Positions 1 to 8,107 of a stretch of DNA of 33,106 bases are shown here, one piece after another; position 1 is the stretch's first letter; every line of letters starts with the position of its first letter. Under the pieces are notes generated by a model. That model was given only the letters and a program-made list of their open reading frames with translations, searched no databases and was not told the origin of the DNA. The translations under genes were made by a program, and so were the position numbers. Source of the stretch: Roseovarius dicentrarchi (GTDB lineage: Bacteria > Pseudomonadota > Alphaproteobacteria > Rhodobacterales > Rhodobacteraceae); the NCBI RefSeq assembly GCF_003316635.1, contig NZ_QNQP01000027.1:1-33106 (forward strand), written 5' to 3'.

Positions 1-8
1 GGGGCCGC

Positions 9-359
9 TCATACGATGATATTTTTGCGGCCGGCCTGTCGCACCGCGTTGTTGCGAAGCCTACTGCGCGCCAAGCCTATCTGGCCGGGCTGATCTACAC
101 GCCGGTTGCGGTAGATCGTGAAGGCCGGGTGAAACGGGGATAATGTCCATGCGTCACCACCTTCCGCGTTTTCCGCGACCATCTCGAAGAGTTCGGCGTC
201 GCGCTTGAGATTGTCGGCAAGGGTTCTGGCTTCACTGAGGTCAAGCATCACGAAGTCATCTTCGCTGGTGAAGTAATCAAATTGATCGCTCACCATGCGT
301 TCCGACGATGCCATGACCCTCGCCGCGTGGCGGAAGTATGTGGGGTTGAGGCTTCTCAT
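9..359 (-). CDS. Hypothetical protein, 116 aa
   Basis: I do not recognise this protein. It is small and soluble with no signal peptide or membrane segment. Its middle (about residues 27-75) is acidic and probably helical, and its tail is basic. I chose the ATG at 359 because a longer reading from 503 begins with a stretch of nearly all Arg/Lys/His/Cys codons that looks like out-of-frame translation. The ATG also overlaps by 4 bases (ATGA) the stop of a short open frame upstream (356-490), which suggests translational coupling to a gene that is now lost. It could itself be a remnant. Codon use in the chosen part is normal for the window. Confidence 0.45.
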   Translation of the reverse strand: MRSLNPTYFRHAARVMASSERMVSDQFDYFTSEDDFVMLDLSEARTLADNLKRDAELFEMVAENAEGGDAWTLSPFHPAFTIYRNRRVDQPGQIGLARSRLRNNAVRQAGRKNIIV

Positions 360-490
360 ACCAGCGCCCCCCAATGCATTGCCAACATGGAGAAAGCTGC
401 GATATACCCGCCGCACGAATAGACACCTTCCACAGTGCCTTGGACGCCGTTGACTTTTGCCGAGGTCGCGGCGTTTTCGATTACGATTTT
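356..490 (-). pseudogene. C-terminal fragment of an unknown gene
   Basis: A 44-codon open frame follows an in-frame TAA (491-493) and has no credible start codon or ribosome binding site. Codon use looks genuine. The translation contains a GVYSCGGYIAAFSM-type hydrophobic segment and ends ...MHWGALV, with its stop overlapping the ATG of the next gene. It resembles the last part of a longer protein whose 5' portion has been deleted or frameshifted. Family unknown. Confidence 0.3.
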
Positions 491-559
491 TTACGGTCCT
501 CAATGTCTAACGCATTGATTTCAAATGATGCCCGTGTCCGTGTGGGGGGGTACCAGTAA

Positions 560-856
560 TCTCATATAAAGCATTGTTATTAAACGCATAACGCGGCTCA
601 TCCGAGGTTTTGGGGGCTATTTTTATGGACATTTGGGGCGTCGGTGCGCTGCCCTGACGGGCACGACCTGACCGAAGGAAAAAGTCCTAAAATGTCCAAA
701 CATGAGAATTTTGAACGCTCTGGGCGAGCCGGAAAGGCGTGTCCGCAACCACGCCAGCCAACATCCGCAAATTGGTGACGCACGCAGCCGAGTTTCCACT
801 CGATCGGCGCCGTTCGGGCAGGTCATCTAACCCAGATCGGCAAGCGCTCCGTATTT
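560..856. other. Intergenic region, no convincing gene
   Basis: Several frames are open but none has sustained coding character. A 9-bp inverted repeat is visible: TGGACATTT at 626-634 and AAATGTCCA at 690-698. The second arm also overlaps a possible short reading frame starting at the ATG at 692 with an AAGGA-like site upstream, but that frame closes after 28 codons. It may be degraded mobile-element or gene-remnant DNA. Confidence 0.4.
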
Positions 857-858
857 TC

Positions 859-887
859 TTGACGGGTGCCTTTGCGCACCCTACATA
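859..887 (+). promoter_or_regulatory. Probable sigma-70 promoter of the tetR-efflux operon
   Basis: A TTGACG hexamer at 859-864 and a TACATA hexamer at 882-887 are separated by exactly 17 bases. This is the best-spaced promoter match upstream of the TetR gene. The -10 element lies inside the palindromic operator at 880-906, so repressor binding would block RNA polymerase. Confidence 0.6.
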
Positions 888-906
888 CCGACTGTCGGTC
901 TGTAGG
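880..906. promoter_or_regulatory. Palindromic TetR-type operator
   Basis: The core ACCGAC-T-GTCGGT (887-899) is a perfect inverted repeat around one central base. Symmetry extends outwards to 880-906, with a single mismatched pair (886/900). Length, symmetry and position, across the -10 and up to the Shine-Dalgarno of the TetR gene, fit a TetR autoregulatory operator. No second copy was noticed upstream of the downstream efflux genes, so control of the whole operon from this one site is the simplest reading. Confidence 0.75.
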
Positions 907-914
907 AGGGCAAT

Positions 915-1649
915 GTGAGCGCCAAGGTTGCAACAGAAGCTGGACACGCTCCAAAGCGCATGCGGATGGCACCGGATGCGCGCCGGGTGCATATTCTGGG
1001 CGCGGCTCAAAGGCTGTTTTTCGCGCGAGGATGGGACAACGTCACGATTGCCGATGTCCTCAATGAGGCAGGTATCTCAAAGGGCGGGTTCTACCACCAC
1101 TTTGCCGCCAAGGAGGATCTGCTCGATGGCGTGGTCGAGCGGTTCACGACCGAGGCACTGGCTGCGGCGCAAGCGGCGCGTGACGCAACGTCCGGCGATG
1201 CCCTGAAACGCTTCAACGCTTTTCTTGCCGAGTCCAACCGCTGGAAGGCCGAGCAAGGACCGAAGATGAAGTTCTTCATCGATGTCATGCTGCGCCCTGG
1301 AAACGACGTCCTGTTCGGCCGAATTACGGCGGCGGCAAACGCTGCCGCGATGCCGGTGCTGATGGAAATGATCTCTCAGGGGGTCGAGGAAGGTGTCTTT
1401 GACGTTTCGGACATCGGTCTTGTCGGCGAAACCATCATGGCAATGTCTCAAGGACGTCGTGCTGTTCTGGAAGAGGCGTTTCGGCTGGCCGAGGCCGGTG
1501 ATCTGGATCAGGCGACGGAACGTCTCACTCACCGAATGGTGGCCGAGGGCGAGTTGATCGATCGATTACTTGGTCTTCCGCAAGGCAGCGTCATGCTCTC
1601 CAACCCCACCGAATATCGTCTCATGCTGCGCGCTGTTGCGGGCGACTGA
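915..1649 (+). CDS. TetR/AcrR-family transcriptional repressor
   Basis: This is a one-domain repressor of about 244 residues. The TetR helix-turn-helix is clear at roughly residues 25-72: [19 protein letters not shown], then [18 protein letters not shown], followed by KEDLLDGVV. The C-terminal ligand/dimerisation domain (about 90-244) is not assigned to a ligand class. The GTG start at 915 lies 4 bases after a strong AGGAGGG site; an ATG at 913 is out of frame. It is first in an apparent operon with a SpoIIAA-like protein and an RND pump, so it most likely represses them, with the inducer unknown. The palindrome at 880-906 is its likely binding site. Confidence 0.88.
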   Translation: MSAKVATEAGHAPKRMRMAPDARRVHILGAAQRLFFARGWDNVTIADVLNEAGISKGGFYHHFAAKEDLLDGVVERFTTEALAAAQAARDATSGDALKRFNAFLAESNRWKAEQGPKMKFFIDVMLRPGNDVLFGRITAAANAAAMPVLMEMISQGVEEGVFDVSDIGLVGETIMAMSQGRRAVLEEAFRLAEAGDLDQATERLTHRMVAEGELIDRLLGLPQGSVMLSNPTEYRLMLRAVAGD

Positions 1650-1708
1650 GGCGCCGGCGGCGCAGGGAAATCACCCTGTTCCACCAATCGAAAGCAAAAG
1701 GAAAATTC

Positions 1709-2470
1709 ATGCTCAAGGTAAGAGAACTGAAATCGAATGTCTGGGAACTGACGATGGATGGCGTCCTGGAAAAGCGTGATATCGAAACGATGGAGCGCGA
1801 ACTGACGCCTGCCCTGAAAGGCGACGGGCCGCTGGGCCTGATCGTGCGTGCCGAAGGGTGGAAGGACATCACCGCCGACGCAATGGCGGAGGATGCGAAG
1901 TTTGAATTCGGGATGCTGGCCCAGTGGTCCAAGATCGCGAAAATGGCAATTGTTACCGATCTCCAGGCGTTCGCGGCAATGTTGAAGTGGATCGACCCGA
2001 TCCTGCCGATGATCGACGTGAAGGCCTTCGGCTCTGCTGATGTGGCGGCCGCCAAGGCATTTGTCTCCGACCTGCCCGCGAAACAGGCGGCAGCGTCGGG
2101 CAGTGGTGTGACACTTCTGTCTGACGGCAAGGACGGTGTCCTTGCCTACGAAATTAACGGCAGGATTACCCCAGACGACGTGGACAAGCTGCTGGCCCCG
2201 CTCGAGGCCCGCATGAAGGGCGATGGAAAGATCAATCTGCTCGTCCGCATCAAGGACTACGACGGCTTTGATCCGGCGATCCTGACCGACGGCTCGGTCA
2301 TGGGCAGCAAGATGAGCGCGATCACGCATCTGGGCCGGTATGCGGTTGTGGGTGCGCCGAAATGGATGGCGGCCATGGGCAGCACTGTCGGCGCGATGAT
2401 GCCTTTCGAGATGCGGATGTTCGATGCATCGGAGGATGACGCCGCCTGGGCCTGGGTCCGCGACGCTTGA
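1709..2470 (+). CDS. Tandem SpoIIAA-like (STAS/CRAL-TRIO fold) protein
   Basis: The 253-residue protein contains two copies of the SpoIIAA-like domain, which is usually found singly at about 120 aa. Copy 1 covers about residues 1-125 and copy 2 about 130-253. Each copy has an N-terminal beta segment with a VLEKRDIETM or RITPDDVDKL helix, a central GLIVRAEG or NLLVRIKD strand, a short-helix region ending in DVKAFGSADVAAAKAFV or EMRMFDASEDDAAWAWV, and a conserved aspartate before that last helix. No signal peptide is present. An AAAAGGA site precedes the ATG. The domain binds lipids or partner proteins in some relatives, but no function is established here. Its place between repressor and pump suggests a membrane-stress or lipid-linked role. 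Confidence 0.7.
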   Translation: MLKVRELKSNVWELTMDGVLEKRDIETMERELTPALKGDGPLGLIVRAEGWKDITADAMAEDAKFEFGMLAQWSKIAKMAIVTDLQAFAAMLKWIDPILPMIDVKAFGSADVAAAKAFVSDLPAKQAAASGSGVTLLSDGKDGVLAYEINGRITPDDVDKLLAPLEARMKGDGKINLLVRIKDYDGFDPAILTDGSVMGSKMSAITHLGRYAVVGAPKWMAAMGSTVGAMMPFEMRMFDASEDDAAWAWVRDA

Positions 2471-2478
2471 ACCGAAAC

Positions 2479-2501
2479 GCCGCCCGGACCCGCCGGGCGG
2501 C
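2479..2501 (+). terminator. GC-rich stem-loop between spoIIAA-like gene and efflux genes
   Basis: GCCGCCCGG (2479-2487) pairs perfectly with CCGGGCGGC (2493-2501) across a 5-base loop, 9 bases after the upstream stop codon. No T-tract follows, so it is more likely an attenuator or mRNA-processing/stability element than a full terminator. It would lower expression of the pump relative to the two upstream genes. Confidence 0.55.
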
Positions 2502-2593
2502 ACATTCAGACGAATTGTAATCCAGATTTCGGCAGCGAGATCCTGACTGAAACCGTGCCCGGATGGGTGCGTGATCTCCGAGGAGGCCAGACG

Positions 2594-3847
2594 ATGACCG
2601 AGACGCCGAAACACGGGCGCGAGACGCTAAGCTTTGACGACGACCGCGGGTCGAACCGGTCCAGATGGGTTGCGGGCGGCCTGGCCGTCGCCATCGTCGG
2701 CTGGATGGGCAGCGGGTATCTGTTGCCTTCGGACCCGTCGGGCCAGACCGCGAAAACACCCGTGGCCGTCCGGGCCGTATCGGTCGCCGTGCGCCAATCT
2801 GTGGCCGAACCGGTGGAACAGGTTTTTGTCGCCGAAGGGCAGGCGTTGCCCGACCGTGACACGGCGATTCGCGCCGAAACATCCGGCCAGATCGGTGAGA
2901 TGCTGGTCGAGATGGGGGCCGATCTGGAGGCCGGGCAAGTGATCGCGCGGATCGACATCGCCGCACGTGAGGCCGATCTGGAACGGGCCCGGCAGGAGCG
3001 CGACCGCGCACAACGTGAATTTGACAATGCGACCGCGCTGGTCGAGCGCGGGGTCGCCACTGTTGATCGGGTCACACAGGCGCGGGCAACGCTGGCCGCC
3101 GCGCAGGCGGGCGTCAGCGCCGCGGAAGAAGCCATCGGAAACACTGAAATCCGCGCGCCCTTTGCGGGTCGGCTGGAGGCGCTGGATATCAACATCGGCG
3201 AATTCGTCTCGACCGGTGCCGAGGTGGGTCGCATCGTCGACAATACGCCGTTGAATATCACCATCCAGATCCCGCAGCAGTCGCTGCGTGATATCAAGGT
3301 CGGTCAGACGGCCGAGGTGTCCTTCATCACCGGTGAGACCTCCACAGGCGAGGTTCGCTTCGTGGCGACAAGCGCGGATCCGGAAACCCGGACCTTTATG
3401 GCGAGAATTGTGGTTCCGAATGCCGATGGTGCGATTCCGGCCGGGATCAGCGCGCAACTGCGCATTCCCACGGGAGAATTGACGGCGCATTTCGTATCGC
3501 CCGCGATCCTGTCGCTCGACACCGACGGGACGCTGGGGATCAAGACGGTGAACGCCGAGAATATTGTCGAGTTTCACAAGATCAGCATCGTGCGCGCCCA
3601 GACTGACGGCATCTGGATTTCCGGCCTGCCGGACAAGGCACGGATCATCTCGGTCGGGCAGGGTTTCGTAAACGATGGTGAGACGGTCGATCCGCAACCC
3701 GATGAAGAAGCCGAAGGTATGTCTGCGCAAGAGCCCGTGGCGGGCGCGCCTGCGGCCAAGGCATCGACAGATGCCGCCGGTCAAATCATCGGAGCAGAGC
3801 CGGACAGCGACACACCGGTGGCAACAAACCTGGAGGCGGCGCAATGA
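2594..3847 (+). CDS. RND efflux membrane fusion (periplasmic adaptor) protein
   Basis: This protein of 417 residues links an RND pump to an outer-membrane channel. An uncleaved N-terminal membrane anchor lies at about residues 27-44, after a hydrophilic cytoplasmic stretch; there is no lipobox. A lipoyl half-motif follows (AEGQALPDRDTAIRAETSGQ, about 78-97). A helical hairpin with ERARQERDRAQREFDNA comes next, then a second lipoyl half (IRAPFAGRLEALDINIGEF) and a beta-barrel domain. The C-terminal 50 residues are Ala/Glu/Asp-rich and probably disordered. I chose the ATG at 2594 because GAGGAGG lies just upstream; the longer frame from 2555 lacks a site. It overlaps the pump gene by 4 bases. 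No TolC-like gene is nearby, so the pump probably uses a channel encoded elsewhere. Confidence 0.9.
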   Translation: MTETPKHGRETLSFDDDRGSNRSRWVAGGLAVAIVGWMGSGYLLPSDPSGQTAKTPVAVRAVSVAVRQSVAEPVEQVFVAEGQALPDRDTAIRAETSGQIGEMLVEMGADLEAGQVIARIDIAAREADLERARQERDRAQREFDNATALVERGVATVDRVTQARATLAAAQAGVSAAEEAIGNTEIRAPFAGRLEALDINIGEFVSTGAEVGRIVDNTPLNITIQIPQQSLRDIKVGQTAEVSFITGETSTGEVRFVATSADPETRTFMARIVVPNADGAIPAGISAQLRIPTGELTAHFVSPAILSLDTDGTLGIKTVNAENIVEFHKISIVRAQTDGIWISGLPDKARIISVGQGFVNDGETVDPQPDEEAEGMSAQEPVAGAPAAKASTDAAGQIIGAEPDSDTPVATNLEAAQ

Positions 3848-6800
3848 ACGCCATAATCGACGCCGCCTTCAGCCGTGGCCGTGTTGTCGTCATGGCGCTG
3901 CTGATGATCCTCACCGTGGGGGCCTATGCCTATGTGACGATTCCGAAGGAAAGTTCGCCGGAAATCCCGATCCCGATCTTCTACGTCTCGACCGGCCTTG
4001 ACGGCATATCGCCGCAGGATTCCGAGCGCCTGTTGATCGAGCCATTGGAAACAGAACTGTCCTCTCTCACCGGGCTCAAACAGATGACGAGCAACGCGGG
4101 GGAAGGCTATGCCAGCGTGCAGCTTGAGTTCGAGCCGGGGTTCGATGCCGTTGCAGCGCTCGACAAGGTGAGGGAAGGCGTGGATCGCGCCAAGCCCGAG
4201 TTGCCCGAGGATGCCACCGATCCGGTCGTGACCGAAGTCAACACCGCGCTGTTCCCGATCCTGACGGTGATCCTGTCCGGCCCGGTGCCGGAGAGGACGC
4301 TCAACAGCCTGTCCGAGGAGCTTTCGGACCGGATCGAGGGTTTGACTGGCGTTCTTGAGGTCGATGTGGGTGGCGAGCGCGACGCGCTTCTGGAGGTGTT
4401 GATCGACCCCACGATATTCGAGACCTACAACATCAGTTTCGAGGAGTTGATCGGCCAGATCAACCGCAACAACCGGCTGATTGCGGCGGGTGCCATCGAG
4501 AATGGCGCGGGGCGAATTGTCCTGAAAGTGCCGGGCCTGATCGAGGGTGTCGAGGATGTCATGGCGTTGCCGGTCAAGGTGCGCGGCGACACGGTCGTAA
4601 CCTTCGGGGATGTCGCCACGATCCGCCGGACATTCGAGGATCCGACAGGCTTTGCCCGTATCGACGGGCAGCCCGCGCTGGCGCTGGAGATCAAGAAGCG
4701 GTCCGGCTCCAACATCATCGAGACGGTCGCCGCCGTGCGCGCGCTGATCGAAAAGGCGCAGGCAGATTGGCCCGAAAGCGTCCAGATCGATTACATGCAG
4801 GACGAGAGCGAGCAGGTGGAAACCATGCTGAGCGATCTGGAGGCGAACGTGATCGCTGCCGTGATCCTGGTGATGATCGTCATCGTCTGGGCGCTCGGTA
4901 TCCGCTCCGCGTTGCTGGTCGGGCTGGCCATTCCGGGCGCATTCCTTGCGGGCGTCACGGCACTTTGGTTCATGGGCTACACGATGAACCTGGTGGTGCT
5001 GTTCTCGCTGATCCTGGTTGTCGGTATGCTGGTGGACGGCGCCATCGTCACGACCGAGCTTGCCGACCGGCGCTTGCAGGAAGGCGACGCGCCGAAGGTG
5101 GCCTATTCCCACGCTGCCAAGCGCATGGCCTGGCCGATCATCGCCTCGACCGCAACGACATTGTCGGTGTTCTTTCCGCTGCTGTTCTGGTCGGGAATGG
5201 TGGGCGAGTTCATGAAGTTTCTGCCAATTACCGTCATCCTGACGCTCACGGCCTCCCTGTTCATGGCCCTGATCGTTATCCCGGTCATGGGCGGCATCAT
5301 TGGCAAGAGGCCCCCGCAATCGGCCAAGGCCAAGCAGGCGTTGCACGCCGCCGAAAACGGCGACCCGCGCGAATTGAGCGGCTTAACCGGCGGTTATGTC
5401 CGCATTCTGGAATTCGCGATCCTGCGCCCGTGGGCGACGCTGATCATGGCAATCACCTTCCTGATGGCGGGCTTCGGTGCCTATGGCCAGTTCGGCAACG
5501 GCATCAGTTTCTTCCCATCCATCGAACCTGAGTTCGCGCAGGTCCAGGTCCGCGCCCGCGACAACTTTTCGATCTTCGAGAAGGACGCGCTGGTGCGCAG
5601 GGTCGAGGAACGTCTGTTTGCCTATGACGAGATTGCATCTGTCTATGCCCGTTCGGGCGGCAGCAATCAGGATGCGGCTGACCTGATCGGCACGATCCAG
5701 ATCGAGCTGACCGAATGGGACACACGTCGCACCGCCGCCCTCATCGGCGAGGACATCCGCGCAGACATGGCCAGCATCCCCGGCATCGACGTGCAGGTGC
5801 AGACGGCATCAAGCGGCCCTTCGGCCGGAAAACCGATCAGCCTGCGCGTCCAGGCCAATGATCCCGAGAAACAGGCCGCCGTCGTCGAGGAAATTCGCGC
5901 AGCCATGGAGGATATCGGCGGATTTACCGACGTCACCGACACGCGGCCCCTTCCGGGCGTCGAATGGCTCATCTCGGTCAACCGCTCCGAGGCAGCGCGC
6001 TTTGGCGCCGACATTTCGACGCTGGGGCAGGCCGTGCAACTGCTGACGCGCGGCATCACGGTGGCCGACTATCGCCCCGACGATGCGGATGGGCCGGTCG
6101 ACATCAACGTGCGGTTTCCCTCTGACGACCGCACGCTGGAAGAGCTGCAATCGCTGCGCGTGCCGACATCGGCGGGTCTCGTTCCGATCTCGAACTTCGT
6201 GTCCTTCGAGCCATCCCCGCGCAGCGGCACCATCACCCGCGTCGATCAGCGCCGGGTCATCACCATAGAGGCAAACGTCGCGCCCGGTGTTCTGGTCAAC
6301 GATCAGGTTGTGGCGCTGCAAGCGGTCATCGACGACATGGATTTGCCGAACGGTGTCGAGGCCGCGTTCGCGGGCGAAGCGCAGGACCAGACCGATGCGA
6401 TGACCTTTCTCATCGGAGCATTCGCGACTGCGATTTTCCTGATGTTCGTGATCCTGGTGATCCAGTTCAACAACTTCTACCAATCCTTCGTCGTGATGAG
6501 CGCCATCGTGTTTTCCATTGCTGGCGTCCTCTTTGGCCTGATCGTCACGGGACGTCCCTTTGGCGTGGTCATGGGCGGCATCGGGGTGATCGCGCTGGCG
6601 GGCATCGTCGTGAACAACAACATCGTGCTGATCGACACCTATAACGACCTCAAGAAGGCGGGCTTGTCGCCCTTGGAGGCCGCGCTGAGAACAGGGGCGC
6701 AGCGTTTGCGGCCAGTGGTTCTTACGTCGGTCACGACGGCGCTCGGCCTGATGCCCATGGTGATCGGCGTGAACCTCAATTTTTTCACCCGCCAGATCGT

Positions 6801-6993
6801 CTATGGCGCACCCTCGACGCAGTGGTGGACCGAACTCAGCTCCGCCATCGCGGGGGGCCTTGTGATCACAACGGTGCTGACCCTGATCGTCACACCCGCC
6901 ATGCTGATGCTGGGCGAAAAACGGGTGCATCGTTCAAAATCACGCTCGCCCAAACAGGTCGAAGCCGTCGCAGAGCGGCCCGCACCATCCTGA
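3844..6993 (+). CDS. RND-family efflux transporter permease
   Basis: This is an inner-membrane proton-driven pump of 1049 residues, a normal RND length. It has the usual two halves, each with one membrane helix, a large periplasmic porter/docking loop and six further helices. The YVTIPKESSPEIPIP segment after the first helix is typical. The helix 4 motif reads VGMLVDGAIVTTE (D398 followed by G399), where AcrB has two aspartates (D407, D408). The helix 10 motif reads GIVVNNNIVLID with N924 at the position of AcrB K940. The standard Asp-Asp-Lys relay is therefore only partly kept, which points to a separate RND subfamily. Start and adaptor stop share ATGA. Substrate is unknown. Confidence 0.92.
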   Translation: MNAIIDAAFSRGRVVVMALLMILTVGAYAYVTIPKESSPEIPIPIFYVSTGLDGISPQDSERLLIEPLETELSSLTGLKQMTSNAGEGYASVQLEFEPGFDAVAALDKVREGVDRAKPELPEDATDPVVTEVNTALFPILTVILSGPVPERTLNSLSEELSDRIEGLTGVLEVDVGGERDALLEVLIDPTIFETYNISFEELIGQINRNNRLIAAGAIENGAGRIVLKVPGLIEGVEDVMALPVKVRGDTVVTFGDVATIRRTFEDPTGFARIDGQPALALEIKKRSGSNIIETVAAVRALIEKAQADWPESVQIDYMQDESEQVETMLSDLEANVIAAVILVMIVIVWALGIRSALLVGLAIPGAFLAGVTALWFMGYTMNLVVLFSLILVVGMLVDGAIVTTELADRRLQEGDAPKVAYSHAAKRMAWPIIASTATTLSVFFPLLFWSGMVGEFMKFLPITVILTLTASLFMALIVIPVMGGIIGKRPPQSAKAKQALHAAENGDPRELSGLTGGYVRILEFAILRPWATLIMAITFLMAGFGAYGQFGNGISFFPSIEPEFAQVQVRARDNFSIFEKDALVRRVEERLFAYDEIASVYARSGGSNQDAADLIGTIQIELTEWDTRRTAALIGEDIRADMASIPGIDVQVQTASSGPSAGKPISLRVQANDPEKQAAVVEEIRAAMEDIGGFTDVTDTRPLPGVEWLISVNRSEAARFGADISTLGQAVQLLTRGITVADYRPDDADGPVDINVRFPSDDRTLEELQSLRVPTSAGLVPISNFVSFEPSPRSGTITRVDQRRVITIEANVAPGVLVNDQVVALQAVIDDMDLPNGVEAAFAGEAQDQTDAMTFLIGAFATAIFLMFVILVIQFNNFYQSFVVMSAIVFSIAGVLFGLIVTGRPFGVVMGGIGVIALAGIVVNNNIVLIDTYNDLKKAGLSPLEAALRTGAQRLRPVVLTSVTTALGLMPMVIGVNLNFFTRQIVYGAPSTQWWTELSSAIAGGLVITTVLTLIVTPAMLMLGEKRVHRSKSRSPKQVEAVAERPAPS

Positions 6994-7019
6994 TCACCAG
7001 AATTTCAAGGAAACCGGCC

Positions 7020-7292
7020 ATGAAAATTCACGTTACAAGCGTCGATGTGGACAATCAGAACGAGGCGGAGAAATTCTGCCGTGATGTTCACGGTTTCAAG
7101 GTGAAAAACGATATCCCGCTTGGTGAGCATCGCTGGCTGGCCGTAGTATCCAGCGACGAATCGGATGGGACCGACCTGCTGCTGGAGCCGCGCCGATATG
7201 AGCAGGTCGAGGCGCTGCACAGCCTGATGACAGATCGCGGGCGCACAGGCCGCGACCATGCGCGAGGCCCGCGCGCAATCATACGTCGATGA
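7020..7292 (+). pseudogene. Truncated VOC (glyoxalase/bleomycin-resistance fold) protein
   Basis: The first 60 residues match the N-terminal half of small VOC-family proteins: MKIHVTSVDVDNQNEAEKFC, then GFKVKNDIPLGEHRWLAVVS and LLLEP. Family members run to about 120-130 residues, with a second beta-alpha-beta-beta-beta module. Here the similarity stops after LLLEP (about base 7200), and the frame ends at 90 residues with an Arg-rich, non-family tail. The 3' half has been replaced by prophage-like DNA. An AAGGAAA site precedes the ATG 26 bases after the pump stop, so the gene was probably last in the efflux operon. It may make a nonfunctional half-domain. Confidence 0.65.
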
Positions 7293-7752
7293 CGCCTTTC
7301 GGCGTGGCTATCTGACCGGACCGATGACGGATTGGGCGCCGGAGCGTTGCCAGGTGGATGAGGCCAGCTTTGATGCATTCATCCCTACCGCCACGCCATA
7401 CGCGAAAGGCGGCAGCATCCTGCCCGGCGGCCCGCCGCGCGGCGCGGATGCACGGGCCAAAGGATCGCCGCTTGCCGAAGCGGTTTGCGCGCAGCTGGGC
7501 ATCTCGTCGGACCGGCTGGCGGATCAGGAACTGGCCGGGCTGGCATGGCCCCGGCTGACTGGCCAGCGTATCAACGTGCGCAGGTCAAACGCGTCCCGGC
7601 CTGCGCCATTCTTACCGCATGGTCGGGCCGAGTATCGTCGTCATGGGAATGGTCAAAGGTGCCTTCGTTCAGCCCTCGTCCTGAACGCCCTTAACGTTCC
7701 GAATTATGAGCCCGGCGGTTCGATGTACTGTCCGAAAGCCTGTCCACATTGA
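7231..7752 (+). pseudogene. Mu-like prophage protease (gpI-type) C-terminal relic
   Basis: The open frame begins right after an in-frame TGA at 7228-7230. It carries two short stretches I recognise from the end of Mu-type gpI proteases/scaffolds. One is a helix pattern VDDAFRRGYLTGPMTDWA..., followed by DEASFDAF, equivalent to the usual VDxAIxAGKLTPAxRDWA...DPxxFDAF. The other is PLAEAVCAQLGIS, equivalent to the usual TxxxxAVCxxLGxS near the C-terminus. After about base 7590 the translation turns into an unlikely Arg/Pro/His-rich tail, indicating frameshift or junction. The catalytic part of the protease is absent. No other phage gene is intact nearby. This is a judgement from motif memory, not an alignment. 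Confidence 0.45.
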
Positions 7753-7760
7753 CGCAACAG

Positions 7761-7974
7761 ATGTCAGAGGTAAAGCGCGGTCGCTCTTGTCCCTGTCCCG
7801 CCGGAGCGAACGCATCGCACAAGGGAATCCGGTACGAAGGGCGATTCAACGGCTGTCAAAGACCTGTCCAAATCCGTCCACCGGCTGGACGCCGAGCTTG
7901 AACTGATGCGCGGCGCGCTGGATGACGTGTCGGCAGAACCGCTGAAACCGGGTGACAGAAAAACTGAACACTGA
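7761..7974 (+). pseudogene. Frameshifted small gene of unknown function
   Basis: Reading from the ATG at 7761 gives a Cys-containing N-terminus (MSEVKRGRSCPCPAG..., then KGIRYEGRFNG). Reading the next frame from about 7840 gives a clean helical C-terminus (AVKDLSKSVHRLDAELELM, then GALDDVSAEPLKPGD) ending at the TGA at 7972-7974. Each half looks coding, but they lie one frame apart around 7840-7850, so I infer one gene broken by an indel. The helical half resembles a coiled coil. It may belong to the same prophage remnant. Family unknown. Confidence 0.35.
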
Positions 7975-8046
7975 CACGCAGCACTCGCCCCCTCCGCTGG
8001 GCCGCTGATCAATGCACGGCTCGGACAGGTTGAGGTTACAGAACGC

Positions 8047-8074
8047 AAAACGCGCGACCCCGAAGGATCGCGCG
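8047..8074 (-). terminator. Rho-independent terminator of the outer-membrane protein gene
   Basis: On the minus strand CGCGCGATCC and GGGTCGCGCG pair around a TTCG tetraloop (8051-8074) and are followed by TTTT (8050-8047). A very stable UUCG-type hairpin with a U-run, 34 bases after the stop codon, is a textbook intrinsic terminator. Confidence 0.85.
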
Positions 8075-8107
8075 CCATGATACGCCGGACAGTGCGTCCA
8101 GAGTGGT

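Noticed and set aside
692..778. Short plus-strand frame with a good AAGGA site
   Set aside because: It closes after 28 codons and the following codons in other frames do not continue a recognisable protein.
1529..2614. Long minus-strand frame opposite the tetR/SpoIIAA-like genes
   Set aside because: It is a mirror of two well-supported genes, with a His/Arg/Pro-rich translation and no family match.
3781..5346. 521-codon minus-strand frame opposite the RND pump
   Set aside because: The translation is Asp/His/Gln/Arg-rich, typical of the antisense of a high-GC gene; the RND gene explains the region.
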